From contig DASVPW010000210.1 of NCBI GenBank assembly GCA_036389455.1, forward strand, positions 7,489-71,488: a DNA stretch of 64,000 nucleotides. Reading direction: 5' to 3'. A model generated the notes under the pieces. That model was not told the DNA's origin. It searched no databases and saw nothing but the letters and a program-made list of their open reading frames with translations. Origin of the DNA: JAJKJG01 sp036389455. GTDB taxonomy: Bacteria > Pseudomonadota > Alphaproteobacteria > Rhizobiales > Beijerinckiaceae. Within the stretch, counting starts at the first letter, position 1, and every line of letters begins with the position of its first letter. Below are positions 23,416 to 32,480 of this stretch, piece by piece. Both the position numbers and the translations under genes were made by a program.

Positions 23416-24639
23416 GTGGATACGCCCACGGAGGGGCAGAGCTGGGTCGGGCCGCTCGTCGCGATCTTCCTGATGCAGGCGACGGCGGCGTTCCTGACGC
23501 GCCTCGTGCCGACGATCGCGCCCGCGATCATGCCGGAGCTCGGCTGGACCGAGACTGCGATCGGCTATCTCGCCGCCGTCACCACCTTCGGCTCGATCGC
23601 CTTCCTGCTCACGGGCAACCCGCTGATCCGGCGCACAGGCCCGATCCGGGCGCTGCAGATCGGGCTCGTCCTCGGCGGCATTGGCGCCGCGCTCCTCGCC
23701 GTGCCGGTTTTCGCGGCGCCGATCGTCGCGAGCTTCCTCGTCGGCCTCGGCTACGGGCCGTCGACGCCGGCCGGCAGCGACGTGCTCCAGCGCCATGCGC
23801 CGGCGCGCCACCGCAACCTGATCTTCTCGGTGAAGCAGGCCGGCGTGCCGCTCGGCGGCGTCGCGGCCGGGATCGCCCTTCCGCCGATCGCCGAGGCGGC
23901 CGGCTGGCGCGCGACGCTCGCCTTCGCGACCGCCGTGGTCCTCGCGACCGTCGCCGCCGTGCAGCCGCTCCGCGCCCGCATCGACGCCGGCCGCAGCCGG
24001 CACCAGCCGCTCACGCCGGGGGCGCTCCTCGGCCTTGAGAACCTCGCGCGGCCGATCGCCTCGCTCGCGAGCACGCCGGGCCTCAAGCGGCTTGCCTTCG
24101 TCGGCGCCTGCTTCGCCGTCGGCCAGGGCTGCTGGGTCGCCTTCCTCATGACCTACCTCGTCGCCGACCTGCGGCTGTCGCTGACCGCGGCCGGCCTCGT
24201 GTTCGCCGTCATGATGGCGACCGGCGTGTTCGGGCGCATCCTCCTCGGCTTCGTCTCGGACCGGCTCGGCTCCGGCATCTTCACCCTGAAGCTCGTCGCC
24301 GCGACCTCGGCCGCGACCTCGCTGGCGTTGGCCCTGACGAGCCCGGCCTGGCCGCTCTGGGCCGTCGCCCTCCTCGCCGGAGTCGGCGGGGTGACGGTGT
24401 CGAGCTGGAACGGCGTGCAGATCGCCGAGGTCGCCCGCCTCGCGCCGCGCCACCTCATCGGCGAGACCGCGGCCGGATCCACGATCCTGATCTTCTTAGG
24501 GTATATCGTCGGGCCGTCGGCCTTCGCGGCCCTCGTCGGGGCGACGGGACGGTTCGACCTCGCCTTCATGGCCGTCGCCGCCGCGACCTTGGCCGCCCTC
24601 TTCGGCCTCATGGGGCGGAACGGCCGCGCCTTACGCTGA
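23416..24639 (+). CDS. Major facilitator superfamily transporter
   Basis: This is a 407-residue, 12-helix carrier. The GTG at 23416 is chosen because GGGGAGG ends 6 bases upstream; the TTG at 23410 is too close. The loop between helices 2 and 3 and the RHRNLIFSVKQAGVPLGGVAAGIALPP segment are typical of CynX/NNP-like and sugar-phosphate-like MFS proteins. The substrate is unknown. It sits opposite DUF1330 and may be controlled through the intervening dyad. Confidence 0.88.
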   Translation: MDTPTEGQSWVGPLVAIFLMQATAAFLTRLVPTIAPAIMPELGWTETAIGYLAAVTTFGSIAFLLTGNPLIRRTGPIRALQIGLVLGGIGAALLAVPVFAAPIVASFLVGLGYGPSTPAGSDVLQRHAPARHRNLIFSVKQAGVPLGGVAAGIALPPIAEAAGWRATLAFATAVVLATVAAVQPLRARIDAGRSRHQPLTPGALLGLENLARPIASLASTPGLKRLAFVGACFAVGQGCWVAFLMTYLVADLRLSLTAAGLVFAVMMATGVFGRILLGFVSDRLGSGIFTLKLVAATSAATSLALALTSPAWPLWAVALLAGVGGVTVSSWNGVQIAEVARLAPRHLIGETAAGSTILIFLGYIVGPSAFAALVGATGRFDLAFMAVAAATLAALFGLMGRNGRALR

Positions 24640-24700
24640 ATAGCCAAGCCGAACCCGGCCCCGCTCCGCGCATTGTATAGTTCTGAAAGGAGCGGACCTC

Positions 24701-25222
24701 ATGGCGCGCACATCCCTGAAGCCGATCCTCGCCCTCGCGGCGGCCTTGGGCGTCCTTGGCGGCGGCGCCGAGGCGCAGCCCGACATGGCGCGACCTGACG
24801 TGGACCGCATGCGGGCCCGGGCCGAGGCCCTCGCCTACCGCTACCTCGAGGGGTGGTCGTCCGGGAACGCGCAGGCGCTCGCCGACGTGCAGAGGCTCTA
24901 CGGCCCGCGCGTGAATTTTTACGGCAAGTTTATCGACCAGCGCAGCCTGTTCGCCCAGAAGCGCAGCTTCGGACGCCGCTGGCCGGTCCGCCGCTACGTG
25001 CATCGGCCGGGCACCATGCGCGTCACCTGCGACGCCGCCACCCAGGCCTGCCTTGTGAAGTCGATCATCGACTGGCGCGCCGAAAGCCCGGCGCGGGGCG
25101 CGGTCTCGCGCGGATCCTCGACGTTCGAGCTCGGCCTCGGCTTCTCGGGGCCGCGGCCCGTCGTGCTGTTCGAGCGCGGCAACGTGATCCGGGGCGGCGC
25201 CCGGCATGCCGGGCTCGGCTGA
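24701..25222 (+). CDS. Exported hypothetical protein, possibly NTF2-like
   Basis: This is a 173-residue protein with a signal peptide MARTSLKPILALAAALGVLGGGAEA and likely cleavage before Gln26. The mature part starts with a helix ending in LAYRYLEGWSSGNAQALADVQRLYGPRVNFYGK, reminiscent of SnoaL/NTF2-like folds, and has two cysteines (CDAATQAC) that could form a disulfide. AAAGGAG precedes ATG 24701. Function is unknown; the fold call is a guess from pattern. Confidence 0.65.
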   Translation: MARTSLKPILALAAALGVLGGGAEAQPDMARPDVDRMRARAEALAYRYLEGWSSGNAQALADVQRLYGPRVNFYGKFIDQRSLFAQKRSFGRRWPVRRYVHRPGTMRVTCDAATQACLVKSIIDWRAESPARGAVSRGSSTFELGLGFSGPRPVVLFERGNVIRGGARHAGLG

Positions 25223-25233
25223 AGCGGCGCGGC

Positions 25234-26343
25234 TCAGTAGTCGTAAGCGTAGCGCGCGTTGTAGTGGCGCAGCGCCTGGACGAAGCCCGGCGGGAAGTAC
25301 GCCGTGGTGCGCACGCCGGGCTCCGCCGGCCGCGCGCGGGCGAGGCGGCGCGGGGCCGGCTGTTCCTCGGGCCGAACCACGATCGTGCGGACGCGCTGCT
25401 CCTCGCGGCGGGCGGCGCGCTGGGCTGGGCGCTTCTGCCGGGCCTTGGCGTCGACCTCACCGGCGACCGGAGCCGCAGGCTCTTCGGCGACCTTGGCGGG
25501 CTGCGCCGGGCGTCGCGGCGGCTCGGCGGCGGCCGGGCGCGGCTCGGGCCTTGCCACCTGCCCGACGGACTGCGAGTACGGCTTGACCTGCGGCTCAGCG
25601 AGCTTGACCGTCTGTTGCACCGGTTGCGGCTCAAGCTTCGTGGCCTGCTCGACGGGTTGCGGGGCCGGCTGGGCCGGTTGTGGCTCCGAGGCTTTCGCCG
25701 CCTGCTGGACCGGCTGCGGCTCGGGAAGCTTGATCGGCTCGACTGGGGGCGGGGCCGGCCTGACCGGCGGCTCCACGGGTTTCGTTTCGGCGGCGCGGAC
25801 CGGCTCAGGCGCGGGCTTCGCGGCCTCGGGCTTGCGGGCCGGCTCGGGAGGAGCTTCGGGCGCCGAGGGCGCGGCAGCGAGGCGTGACGGCGCCTTGGCG
25901 GGCGTTGCGGGCTCCACCGCAGGAGCCGGGGGCTGCGGGGTCGGCACCGGGGTCTCGGGCTTGGATTTCGCCGCCTCGACGACGCGCTTCGGCGTCGAGG
26001 CGCGCTTGGCCGCGTCGTCGAGGGCGCCGGTCGCGGCGGGGGCGTCGTCCCGGACCGAGGCCGCCTTGGCGACCCAGTCCTGGACGCTCCCGGGGCGGCA
26101 GGCGGGCCGCCAGACATCGTGCGCGGAGGAACAGTCGAGCGCGGCCGTCGCGGGTTGTTGAGCCGGCCGGCGCGCCTCCGTGGCGAGGAACCCGGCCCCA
26201 ATGAGGGCCGCGGCCGCGATGGGCAGGACGATCCGCTTGCGGCGGGCCCAGAAGCTGCGCCGGGGCGGGGGCGGCATGGAGCCCGTGTCGACGGCGTAGC
26301 GGACCGCCGCGAAGGTGTCCCGGCTCTGCGATCGGCGTCCCAT
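25234..26343 (-). CDS. Membrane-anchored Pro/Ala/Glu/Lys-rich protein
   Basis: This is a 369-residue protein. It has a cytoplasmic N-terminus with basic RRSFWARRKR, one membrane segment (about 35-50), a short part with two cysteines (LDCSSAHDVWRPAC), then about 230 residues of low-complexity Pro/Ala/Glu/Lys sequence with repeated EPQPVQQ-like units. The C-terminus is Arg-rich and ends YFPPGFVQALRHYNARYAYDY. The layout resembles TonB-like or other periplasm-spanning linkers, but no TonB C-terminal domain is present. ATG 26343 follows GGAGG. The long frame that extends upstream is not needed. Confidence 0.65.
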   Translation of the reverse strand: MGRRSQSRDTFAAVRYAVDTGSMPPPPRRSFWARRKRIVLPIAAAALIGAGFLATEARRPAQQPATAALDCSSAHDVWRPACRPGSVQDWVAKAASVRDDAPAATGALDDAAKRASTPKRVVEAAKSKPETPVPTPQPPAPAVEPATPAKAPSRLAAAPSAPEAPPEPARKPEAAKPAPEPVRAAETKPVEPPVRPAPPPVEPIKLPEPQPVQQAAKASEPQPAQPAPQPVEQATKLEPQPVQQTVKLAEPQVKPYSQSVGQVARPEPRPAAAEPPRRPAQPAKVAEEPAAPVAGEVDAKARQKRPAQRAARREEQRVRTIVVRPEEQPAPRRLARARPAEPGVRTTAYFPPGFVQALRHYNARYAYDY

Positions 26344-26476
26344 CCTGCCTCCGGCGCTGCTTAAAGCCCGACTGACGCACGCACTCGTCCGAGAGATGTT
26401 ATCGGCTATCCGCGGACGCAAGCGAAGCCGGGTTCGAAAACTATTTTGGACCGACCGGAACCTGCGCGGCCGCGCT

Positions 26477-27430
26477 TCAGAGCACGCGCACCGGAGCGCC
26501 GGCCTTCCAGGCCGCGATCGCCTCGACGGTATCCTCGTAGAACATGCGGTAGGTGCCCTCGGTGACGTAGCCGAGGTGCGGGGTGAGGACGACGCTGTCA
26601 AGGCTTCGCAGCAGGTGGTCCGGCGGGAGCGGCTCCACGTCGTAGACGTCGAGGCCGGCGCCCCGGATGCGGCGCTCGCGCAGCGCCGCAATCAGTGCCG
26701 CCTCCTCAACGATGGGGCCGCGCGACGTGTTCACGAGGACCGCCGTCGGCTTCATGCGGTGAAGCTCGGCCGCACCGACGAGGCCGCGCGAGCGCTCGCC
26801 GAGGACGAGGTGGATGGTGAGCACGTCGGCGCGCTCGAACAGTTCCTCCTTCGAAACGAGCGCCGCGCCGGCGGCTGCTGCGCGCTCGGCCGTGAGGTTC
26901 GGGCTCCAGGCCAGGACCTCCATGCCGAAAGCCCGCCCAATCGAGGCCATGCGGGTCCCGAGCCGTCCGAGGCCGAGGATCGAGAGGGTAAGGCCGTTGA
27001 GCGCCGTGCCGACGGTCTCCTGCCAGCCGCCCGCGCGCATGCGCTGATGCTCCTGCGGGATGTGGCGCATGAGCGAGAGGATCAGGCCCCACGCGAGCTC
27101 GGGCGTGGCGTACTGGGAGTCCCCGCCCCGCGTGTGCGAGACCGTGATTCCGCGCGCCTTCGCGGCGGCCAGATCCAGGGTGCGGTTGTGCGCCCCCGTG
27201 ACCACGATCAGCTTGAGGTTCGGCAGGCGGGCGATGAGCGAGCCGGGCACCGGCATGCGCTCGCGCAGAAGGCAGACCACGTCGAAGTCCTCGAGCGCCT
27301 GCGCGGCCTCGTCCTCGGTCGCGAGATTGCGGTCGAAGACTACGGTCTTGCAATCGGCCGGCAGACGGCTCCAGTCGGCCATCGTGAGGGCCACGTGCTG
27401 GTAGTCGTCGAGGACGGCGATGCGGGTCAT
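26477..27430 (-). CDS. D-2-hydroxyacid dehydrogenase family protein
   Basis: This is a 317-residue enzyme. The NAD-binding motif LGLGRLGTRMA follows the catalytic-domain half. The catalytic Arg is in VNTSRGPIV, the Glu in DVYDVEPL and the His in LTPHLGY, so the triad is complete. It reduces a 2-keto acid or oxidises a D-2-hydroxy acid; members are often named after phosphoglycerate dehydrogenase. It starts 10 bases after the ABC permease stop, so it is part of the ferric-type transporter operon, an unusual partner. Confidence 0.9.
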   Translation of the reverse strand: MTRIAVLDDYQHVALTMADWSRLPADCKTVVFDRNLATEDEAAQALEDFDVVCLLRERMPVPGSLIARLPNLKLIVVTGAHNRTLDLAAAKARGITVSHTRGGDSQYATPELAWGLILSLMRHIPQEHQRMRAGGWQETVGTALNGLTLSILGLGRLGTRMASIGRAFGMEVLAWSPNLTAERAAAAGAALVSKEELFERADVLTIHLVLGERSRGLVGAAELHRMKPTAVLVNTSRGPIVEEAALIAALRERRIRGAGLDVYDVEPLPPDHLLRSLDSVVLTPHLGYVTEGTYRMFYEDTVEAIAAWKAGAPVRVL

Positions 27431-27440
27431 GGCGGCTCTC

Positions 27441-29174
27441 TTACGCGACCCGCGCGCGGCCGGTAAGCCCGCTCACCCGCTGCGCCAGGAAAACGATCGC
27501 GAAGGTGACGACGAGAAGCGTGATCCCGAGCACCGAGATGGCGCCGAGGTCGCCGCTCTCGTTCAAGTCGTAGATCACCACTGCGATCACCTTGGTTTGG
27601 GCCGTGAACAGCATCACGGCGGCGGAGAGCTCTCGCATGACGCCGATGAAGATGAAGCACCAGGCGGCCAGCACGCCGCTCTTGAGGAGCGGCGCCAGGA
27701 TATCCTTGAGGGTGCGCATCCGCCCCGCCCCGAACAGGCGCCCCGCCTCCTCGAGCTCCGGGTGCAGGCTCTGGAACGCCGACTGGAGCTGCTGGTAGGC
27801 GACCGGAAGCTCGATCGTGAGGTAGGCGAGGAAGAGGATCCAGAGGGTGCCGTAGAGGACCACCGGCCCACGGGTGTAGGCGAGGAACAGGCCGACGCCG
27901 AGCACGATGCCGGGCACCGCGATCGGCGCCGTCGCCAGGAAGGCGAGAACCCGGTGGCCGGCGGCTGCCTTGCGACTCACCACGTAGGCGATCACGAGGG
28001 CGAGCGCGGTGCCCACCGTCGCGGTCGCGACCGCGAGCACGACCGTGTTCCAGAAGGCGAGCCGCGTCGGCGAGAACTCGAGGAACACGAAGCGCACGTG
28101 GTCTAGGGAGAGGTTTGCAAGGCTCAGCGGCTCGCCGATGGTCTTGGTCAACGCCGCCCGCGCGAGCGCGAGATAGGGCAGGAACACGGGCATGCAGAGG
28201 ACGAGGATGCAGAGCGCGAGGGCCGGCCAGCGAAAGGCTTTCAGGGCGACAGGGCGCGGCGGGCTCGCCTTGCCGCCGATGACCGCATAGCCGCGCCGGC
28301 CGAGAATCCAGCCTTCGGCCCTGAGCAGCAGGATCGTGAGGAGAAGGAGCGGGATCGAGGCCGCCGCCGCGAGGCCCGGGTTCGGCGGGTACTGGAACAG
28401 GCTCCAGATCTTGGTCGTGATGGTGTGGAAGTTGCCGGGCAGCGCCAGGATCGCCGGCGTGCCGAAGAGGGTGAGCGAGCGCAGGAAAGCCACCATCATG
28501 CCGGCGATGATGGCCGGGAGCGCGAGCGGCACCGTGATCCGCCACGCCGTGCGCCAGGGCTTCGCGCCGAGGATCGCCGAGGCGTCCTCCATGTCGCCGG
28601 GCATGCGGTCGAGGGCGTTCGCGATCAGCACGAACACGAAGGGGAAGGCGTAGCAGGCGTCGACGAAGACGAGCCCCGTCACCGTGTAGATGTCGAACAG
28701 GGCGACGAAGGGCGGCAGGTCGTAGAGCCAGCGATACCACTGGTTGAGGAGGCCGCTGTTCGGTGCGGCGAGGATCTCCCAGGCGATGGCGCCGAGGAAC
28801 GGCGGCGTCACGAACGACGCCGTCACCATGACCCGCACGAAGCGGCGCCCCGGCATGTCGGTGCGGGCCGCGAGCCAGGCGATCGGCGCCGCGACCGCCG
28901 CCGAGAGCACGCCGACGCAGGTCGCGACGATCAGGCTGATCCGCAAAGGCGCCCACAGGGTCTCGTCGGTGACGAGCCGGGTCAGGTTCGCGAGCGTCGG
29001 CGCGCCGTTCGCATCCGTGAGAGCGTAGTAGGCGAGCCACGCCAACGGCAGCCCGACGAGGACGGCGAGGAACAGCCCGAAAGCGCCGAAGACGAGGGCG
29101 GAGAGGTCGAGATGCGATAAGGCTCCGCCTGCCGGACGAGCAGGGACGACGGCTGCGGCTTCTGCGGCGGGCAT
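27441..29174 (-). CDS. Ferric-type ABC transporter permease, fused double domain
   Basis: This is a 577-residue inner-membrane protein with about 12 helices, made of two homologous binding-protein-dependent permease halves (FbpB/AfuB layout). The EAA-like loops are visible in MEDASAILGAKPWRTAWRI in the first half and LEEAGRLFGAGRMRTLKDI in the second. It partners the binding protein and ATPase upstream. ATG 29174 is chosen; an upstream extension of the frame would run into the repeat at 29212-29322. Members import Fe3+, 2-aminoethylphosphonate, thiamine or spermidine. Confidence 0.9.
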   Translation of the reverse strand: MPAAEAAAVVPARPAGGALSHLDLSALVFGAFGLFLAVLVGLPLAWLAYYALTDANGAPTLANLTRLVTDETLWAPLRISLIVATCVGVLSAAVAAPIAWLAARTDMPGRRFVRVMVTASFVTPPFLGAIAWEILAAPNSGLLNQWYRWLYDLPPFVALFDIYTVTGLVFVDACYAFPFVFVLIANALDRMPGDMEDASAILGAKPWRTAWRITVPLALPAIIAGMMVAFLRSLTLFGTPAILALPGNFHTITTKIWSLFQYPPNPGLAAAASIPLLLLTILLLRAEGWILGRRGYAVIGGKASPPRPVALKAFRWPALALCILVLCMPVFLPYLALARAALTKTIGEPLSLANLSLDHVRFVFLEFSPTRLAFWNTVVLAVATATVGTALALVIAYVVSRKAAAGHRVLAFLATAPIAVPGIVLGVGLFLAYTRGPVVLYGTLWILFLAYLTIELPVAYQQLQSAFQSLHPELEEAGRLFGAGRMRTLKDILAPLLKSGVLAAWCFIFIGVMRELSAAVMLFTAQTKVIAVVIYDLNESGDLGAISVLGITLLVVTFAIVFLAQRVSGLTGRARVA

Positions 29175-29211
29175 CGCGTTATTGGGTCGGGTGAAGGAGC
29201 AATACAACCCT

Positions 29212-29322
29212 CCTCGTGCTGAGGTGCGAAGCCCGAATGGCTGAGCCTCGAAGCACGCGCCGGCGGTCGGGCGCCGGGTGCGTGCTACGAGGCTCGCCTT
29301 CGGCGAGCACCTCAGCATGAGG
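29212..29322. repeat. Long imperfect inverted repeat of a second family
   Basis: Left arm CCTCGTGCTGAGGTGC...GCCTCGAAGCACG (from 29212) pairs with right arm CGTGCTACGAGGC...GCACCTCAGCATGAGG (to 29322). An inner hairpin CTCGCCTTCGGCGAG lies in the right arm. The sequence differs from the CTCTCCCCGC type and resembles the GAGGTGC/CGAAGCACG repeats common in Hyphomicrobiales. It lies in the 177-base gap between the binding-protein and permease genes of one operon. Confidence 0.7.
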
Positions 29323-29351
29323 GGCTTGGAAACGCGGCACTGGAACAGGGC

Positions 29352-30398
29352 TCAAGTCCCGAACGCCTTGGCGTAGTTGGCCTTGATCTCCTCGACCTTG
29401 TCGACGACCGCGACGGGGTCATCCTTGAAAAGCTTGATCTCCTTGAGCGGCTTGCGGCCGGGCGGCTCCTTCGTGGCCGGGTGGAGCGAGCGCAGGCCGC
29501 CGGCGTCGATGAGGAGCTGCTGCGTCTCGGCCGTGAACAGGAAGCTTTGAAGCAGCCGCGCCGCGTTCGGGTGCGGCGCCTTCGCCAGCACGGCGGAGGG
29601 CGAGGGAATGAAGGGGGTGCCCTCCGTCGGATAGACGACCTCGACCGGGCTGCCGCTCTCCTTCAGGGTGAACAGGTTGTACTCGTTGCCGTCGGCCATG
29701 ACCGGCCGCTCGCCGATCGCAAGTTTTTTGGGGGGCTCGGTCGAGGACTGCACCTGCATGACCCGCTGCTTGCCGAGCTTCGCAAGGTAGTCCCAGCCGA
29801 GCTCCCGGGAAATCTGCGCGGTCGCAGTCAGAATCGTGCCGCTGTAGCCCGGATGGGCCTTGACGATGAGGCCGCGCCATTTCGGGTCGAGGAGGTCGGC
29901 GAAGCTCTTGGGTGCCTGGTCCGGCTTCACGAACTTGGTGTTGTAGGCGATGGGCGACAGCGTCGCCCGCCAGGTGGCGTAGAGCCCGTCGGGGTCGGCG
30001 TTGTCGCCGTAGTGCTTGGCCACGTCCTCCGGAACATATGGTGCGAGCCAGCCCTGACGCTTCCACAGGATATAGTGAGCGGCGTCCGAGGTGTTGATCA
30101 CGTCGACGTTCGCGATGTTACTGCCGTACTCCTGGCCGACCCGCTGGAACAGGCGCTCGGAGCCCGAGCGCTCGACCTGGATCTCGATGCCCGGATACTT
30201 CTGCCGGAAGGCCGCCGCGACCTTCTCGGCCGCCTCCACGTCGACGGCGGTGTAGAAGACGACCTTGCCCTCCTTCCTCGCCGCCTCGACGAGGGCCGGC
30301 GTAACGGGCGTCGCCTCCGGCAGCGCCGCGGCCGGCAGGGCTGAAACCACCGTGAGGACGAAGGCGGCAAGCGCGAAGAGTCGTCTGTGGAATGTCAC
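29352..30398 (-). CDS. Extracellular solute-binding protein, ferric/phosphonate type
   Basis: This is a 348-residue periplasmic binding protein with a signal peptide (VTFHRRLFALAAFVLTVVSALPAAA) and a type 2 fold of the AfuA/FbpA/PotD group: KEGKVVFYTAVDVEAAEKVAAAFRQKYPGIEIQVERSGS. GTG 30398 follows GGGAGGAA. The FbpA iron tyrosine pair (YY near the C-terminus) is not evident, so iron binding is doubtful and an organic or phosphonate ligand is possible. Its gene lies between the ATPase and permease genes. Confidence 0.88.
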   Translation of the reverse strand: MTFHRRLFALAAFVLTVVSALPAAALPEATPVTPALVEAARKEGKVVFYTAVDVEAAEKVAAAFRQKYPGIEIQVERSGSERLFQRVGQEYGSNIANVDVINTSDAAHYILWKRQGWLAPYVPEDVAKHYGDNADPDGLYATWRATLSPIAYNTKFVKPDQAPKSFADLLDPKWRGLIVKAHPGYSGTILTATAQISRELGWDYLAKLGKQRVMQVQSSTEPPKKLAIGERPVMADGNEYNLFTLKESGSPVEVVYPTEGTPFIPSPSAVLAKAPHPNAARLLQSFLFTAETQQLLIDAGGLRSLHPATKEPPGRKPLKEIKLFKDDPVAVVDKVEEIKANYAKAFGT

Positions 30399-30420
30399 GG
30401 GCTGTTTCCTCCCTGTTGTT

Positions 30421-31479
30421 CTAGCTCGCGAGCGCCCGGCAGTGCTCGGGCGGGCAATAGACGAAGACCGGCTCGCCGGCGGCGACGTTGAACCCCATCG
30501 GGGCCGTCGCGCGAAGTTGCGTGCCGCCGGGGAGCGCGACGAGGTAGTCCCGGTGCCCCCCGAGATAGACTTGGCGCGCCACGGTCCCCTGAGCCGCGTT
30601 GGTCTCGGCCGGGAACGGCGCCGTCGAGAGGCGCACATCGTGGAGGCGGATCGCGACCGCAGCCCTCTCCCCCGCAGCCTCGCCGTCGGCGCAGCGCAGG
30701 ACGAAGCCATCGACCGCCACCGTGTCGCGGCCGAGCGGGCGCCCCTCCAGGATGTTCGCGCCGCCGATGAAGCCCGCGACGAAGCGTGAGCGCGGGTGGC
30801 GGTACACGTCCTCGGGCGAGCCGACCTGCTCGATCCGGCCACCGTTCATCACCACGATGAGGTCGGCCGCGGTCATCGCCTCTGACTGGTCGTGGGTGAC
30901 GTAGACGGTGGTGTACTTGAATTCCTGGTGCAGCCGGCGGATCTCGAAACGCATCTCCTCGCGGAGATTCGCGTCGAGGTTCGAGAGCGGCTCGTCGAGG
31001 AGGAGCGTCTGCGGCTCGACCACGAGCGCCCGGGCGAGCGCCGCCCGCTGCTGCTGGCCGCCCGACAGCTCGCCCGGATAGCGCTCGGCGAGTGCCGAGA
31101 GGCGCGTGACGGACAGGATCGATTCGACCCGGCGGCGAACTTCTTCGCGCGACATCCCGCGCAGCTCGAGGCCGTAGGCGACGTTGCGGGCGACCGTCAT
31201 GTGCGGCCATAGGGCATAGGACTGGAACACCATCGACATCCGCCGCGCTTCCGGCGGCAATGTGCGCTGCGGTGACGAGAGAGGCTCCCCGCCGACCCGG
31301 ATCTCGCCCTCGTCCGGGCTCATGAACCCGGCGATGAGGCGCAGCGTCGTGGTCTTGCCGCAGCCGGACGGGCCAAGAAGGCAGGCGAGCGCGCCGTCCG
31401 GGACGTGGAGGTCGATGCGGTCGACGGCCGCCTGGCCGCCGTAGCTCTTTGAGACCCTTAAGAGTTCGACGCTTGCCAT
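30421..31479 (-). CDS. ABC transporter ATPase, ferric/spermidine type
   Basis: This is a 352-residue ATPase. It shows Walker A GPSGCGKTT, Q-loop MVFQSYALWPHMTV, signature LSGGQQQRAALARAL, Walker B TLLLDEPLSNLD and switch VTHDQSEA, followed by a C-terminal TOBE domain (from about 270). It is the first gene of the operon that continues with the binding protein, permease and hydroxyacid dehydrogenase. The ATG at 31479 is used; a start at 31494 is possible. It is divergent from the SCO1 operon across 165 bases. Confidence 0.92.
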   Translation of the reverse strand: MASVELLRVSKSYGGQAAVDRIDLHVPDGALACLLGPSGCGKTTTLRLIAGFMSPDEGEIRVGGEPLSSPQRTLPPEARRMSMVFQSYALWPHMTVARNVAYGLELRGMSREEVRRRVESILSVTRLSALAERYPGELSGGQQQRAALARALVVEPQTLLLDEPLSNLDANLREEMRFEIRRLHQEFKYTTVYVTHDQSEAMTAADLIVVMNGGRIEQVGSPEDVYRHPRSRFVAGFIGGANILEGRPLGRDTVAVDGFVLRCADGEAAGERAAVAIRLHDVRLSTAPFPAETNAAQGTVARQVYLGGHRDYLVALPGGTQLRATAPMGFNVAAGEPVFVYCPPEHCRALAS

Positions 31480-31610
31480 CCCGGCCCGGCACATCCTCAT
31501 GGCGCCGCCGGCCCCGTTCTTCAGGCCTTCGGGCGTGCGCCGTTCGCTCCCGGCCGGCACAATACCGGAACCGGTCCGCCCGGCAACAGAGATGGGCCGG
31601 GGTTGCACCT

Positions 31611-31638
31611 TTGTCCCGGCCGGGATCAGGCCTATATT
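31611..31638 (+). promoter_or_regulatory. Possible promoter of the small membrane protein-SCO1 operon
   Basis: TTGTCC (31611-31616) and TATATT (31633-31638) are 16 bases apart. The -10 box ends only 6 bases before the ATG at 31645, so transcripts would start at or next to the start codon. The GGAG between them would then be untranscribed. Moderate match only. Confidence 0.3.
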
Positions 31639-31644
31639 GGAGCG

Positions 31645-31830
31645 ATGCCGCTCGACCTCGCAGCCCAGCCCGAGAAGCCCGAGGCGCCGCCGCGCACGGC
31701 CAGGACCGCGCCGCTGTTGTTTGCCGGCGCGGGGCTCTTGTTCATCGCGGCGGGCGGCCTCCTGTGGTGGCGCAACGGCGCCTCGGTGTTCACCGACATG
31801 GCGCTTGCGGCACTCGCCTGGTGCTTCTGA
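31645..31830 (+). CDS. Small single-span membrane protein
   Basis: This is a 61-residue protein. A Pro/Ala/Glu-rich cytoplasmic N-terminus is followed by one hydrophobic helix (LLFAGAGLLFIAAGGLLWW, about 22-40) and a short tail ending LAALAWCF. There is no recognised family. It stops 8 bases before the SCO1 gene, so it is co-transcribed with it and may help cytochrome oxidase maturation; that is inferred from position only. Confidence 0.65.
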   Translation: MPLDLAAQPEKPEAPPRTARTAPLLFAGAGLLFIAAGGLLWWRNGASVFTDMALAALAWCF

Positions 31831-31838
31831 GGCCCGTG

Positions 31839-32438
31839 ATGCCCCTTTCCGATCGGACGCGGCGGCTCGTGCTGCCGCTTGCGGCATTCCTTCTCGGCCT
31901 TGTGGTTTTGGGCGTCGCCGTCGTCCTGACGCTCGCGCCGGCGTCGCGCCCGGCCGGCACCGCCGCCGTCGGCGGGCCGTTCAGGCTCGTCGACCAGGAC
32001 GGGCGCACGGTCACGGACCGCGACTTCAACGGCGCGCCGCACCTCGTGTTCTTCGGCTTCACGCGCTGCCCCGACATCTGCCCGACGAAGCTGTTCGAGC
32101 TCTCGGAGGTGTTGCGGGCGACGGGCGACAAGGGCCGGCGGCTGCGGGCGCTGTTCATCACCGTCGACCCCGAGCGCGACACGCCGGAGGCGATGAAGAG
32201 CTACGTCTCGAGCTTCGACGAGCGCATCGTCGGGCTCACCGGCGACCCGGAGGCGATCCAGGCGACGGTGCGCGCCTACCGGGCCTTCGCCCGCAAGGTC
32301 CCGCTGAAGGATGGCGACTACACCATGGAGCACACGGCCCTCGTGTACCTCATGGACAAGGACGGCCGCTTTGTCGGCTCCTTCAACCTCAATCGCCCCC
32401 CGGCCGAGGCGGCGCGGGATCTGGTGGGGAGGTTGTGA
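31839..32438 (+). CDS. SCO1/SenC/PrrC family copper chaperone
   Basis: This is a 199-residue protein. One N-terminal membrane anchor (about 10-32) is followed by a thioredoxin-like domain in the periplasm. The copper ligands are all present: Cys77 and Cys81 in FTRCPDICPTK and His165 in EHTALVYLMD. The family delivers copper to the CuA site of cytochrome oxidase or acts as a thiol reductase. ATG 31839 lies 8 bases after the small membrane protein. It is followed by the low-GC quorum-sensing pair. Confidence 0.93.
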   Translation: MPLSDRTRRLVLPLAAFLLGLVVLGVAVVLTLAPASRPAGTAAVGGPFRLVDQDGRTVTDRDFNGAPHLVFFGFTRCPDICPTKLFELSEVLRATGDKGRRLRALFITVDPERDTPEAMKSYVSSFDERIVGLTGDPEAIQATVRAYRAFARKVPLKDGDYTMEHTALVYLMDKDGRFVGSFNLNRPPAEAARDLVGRL

Positions 32439-32480
32439 GAGAGCAACACTTAACCGTCTTAATTGCATGCGCGGATAGGC

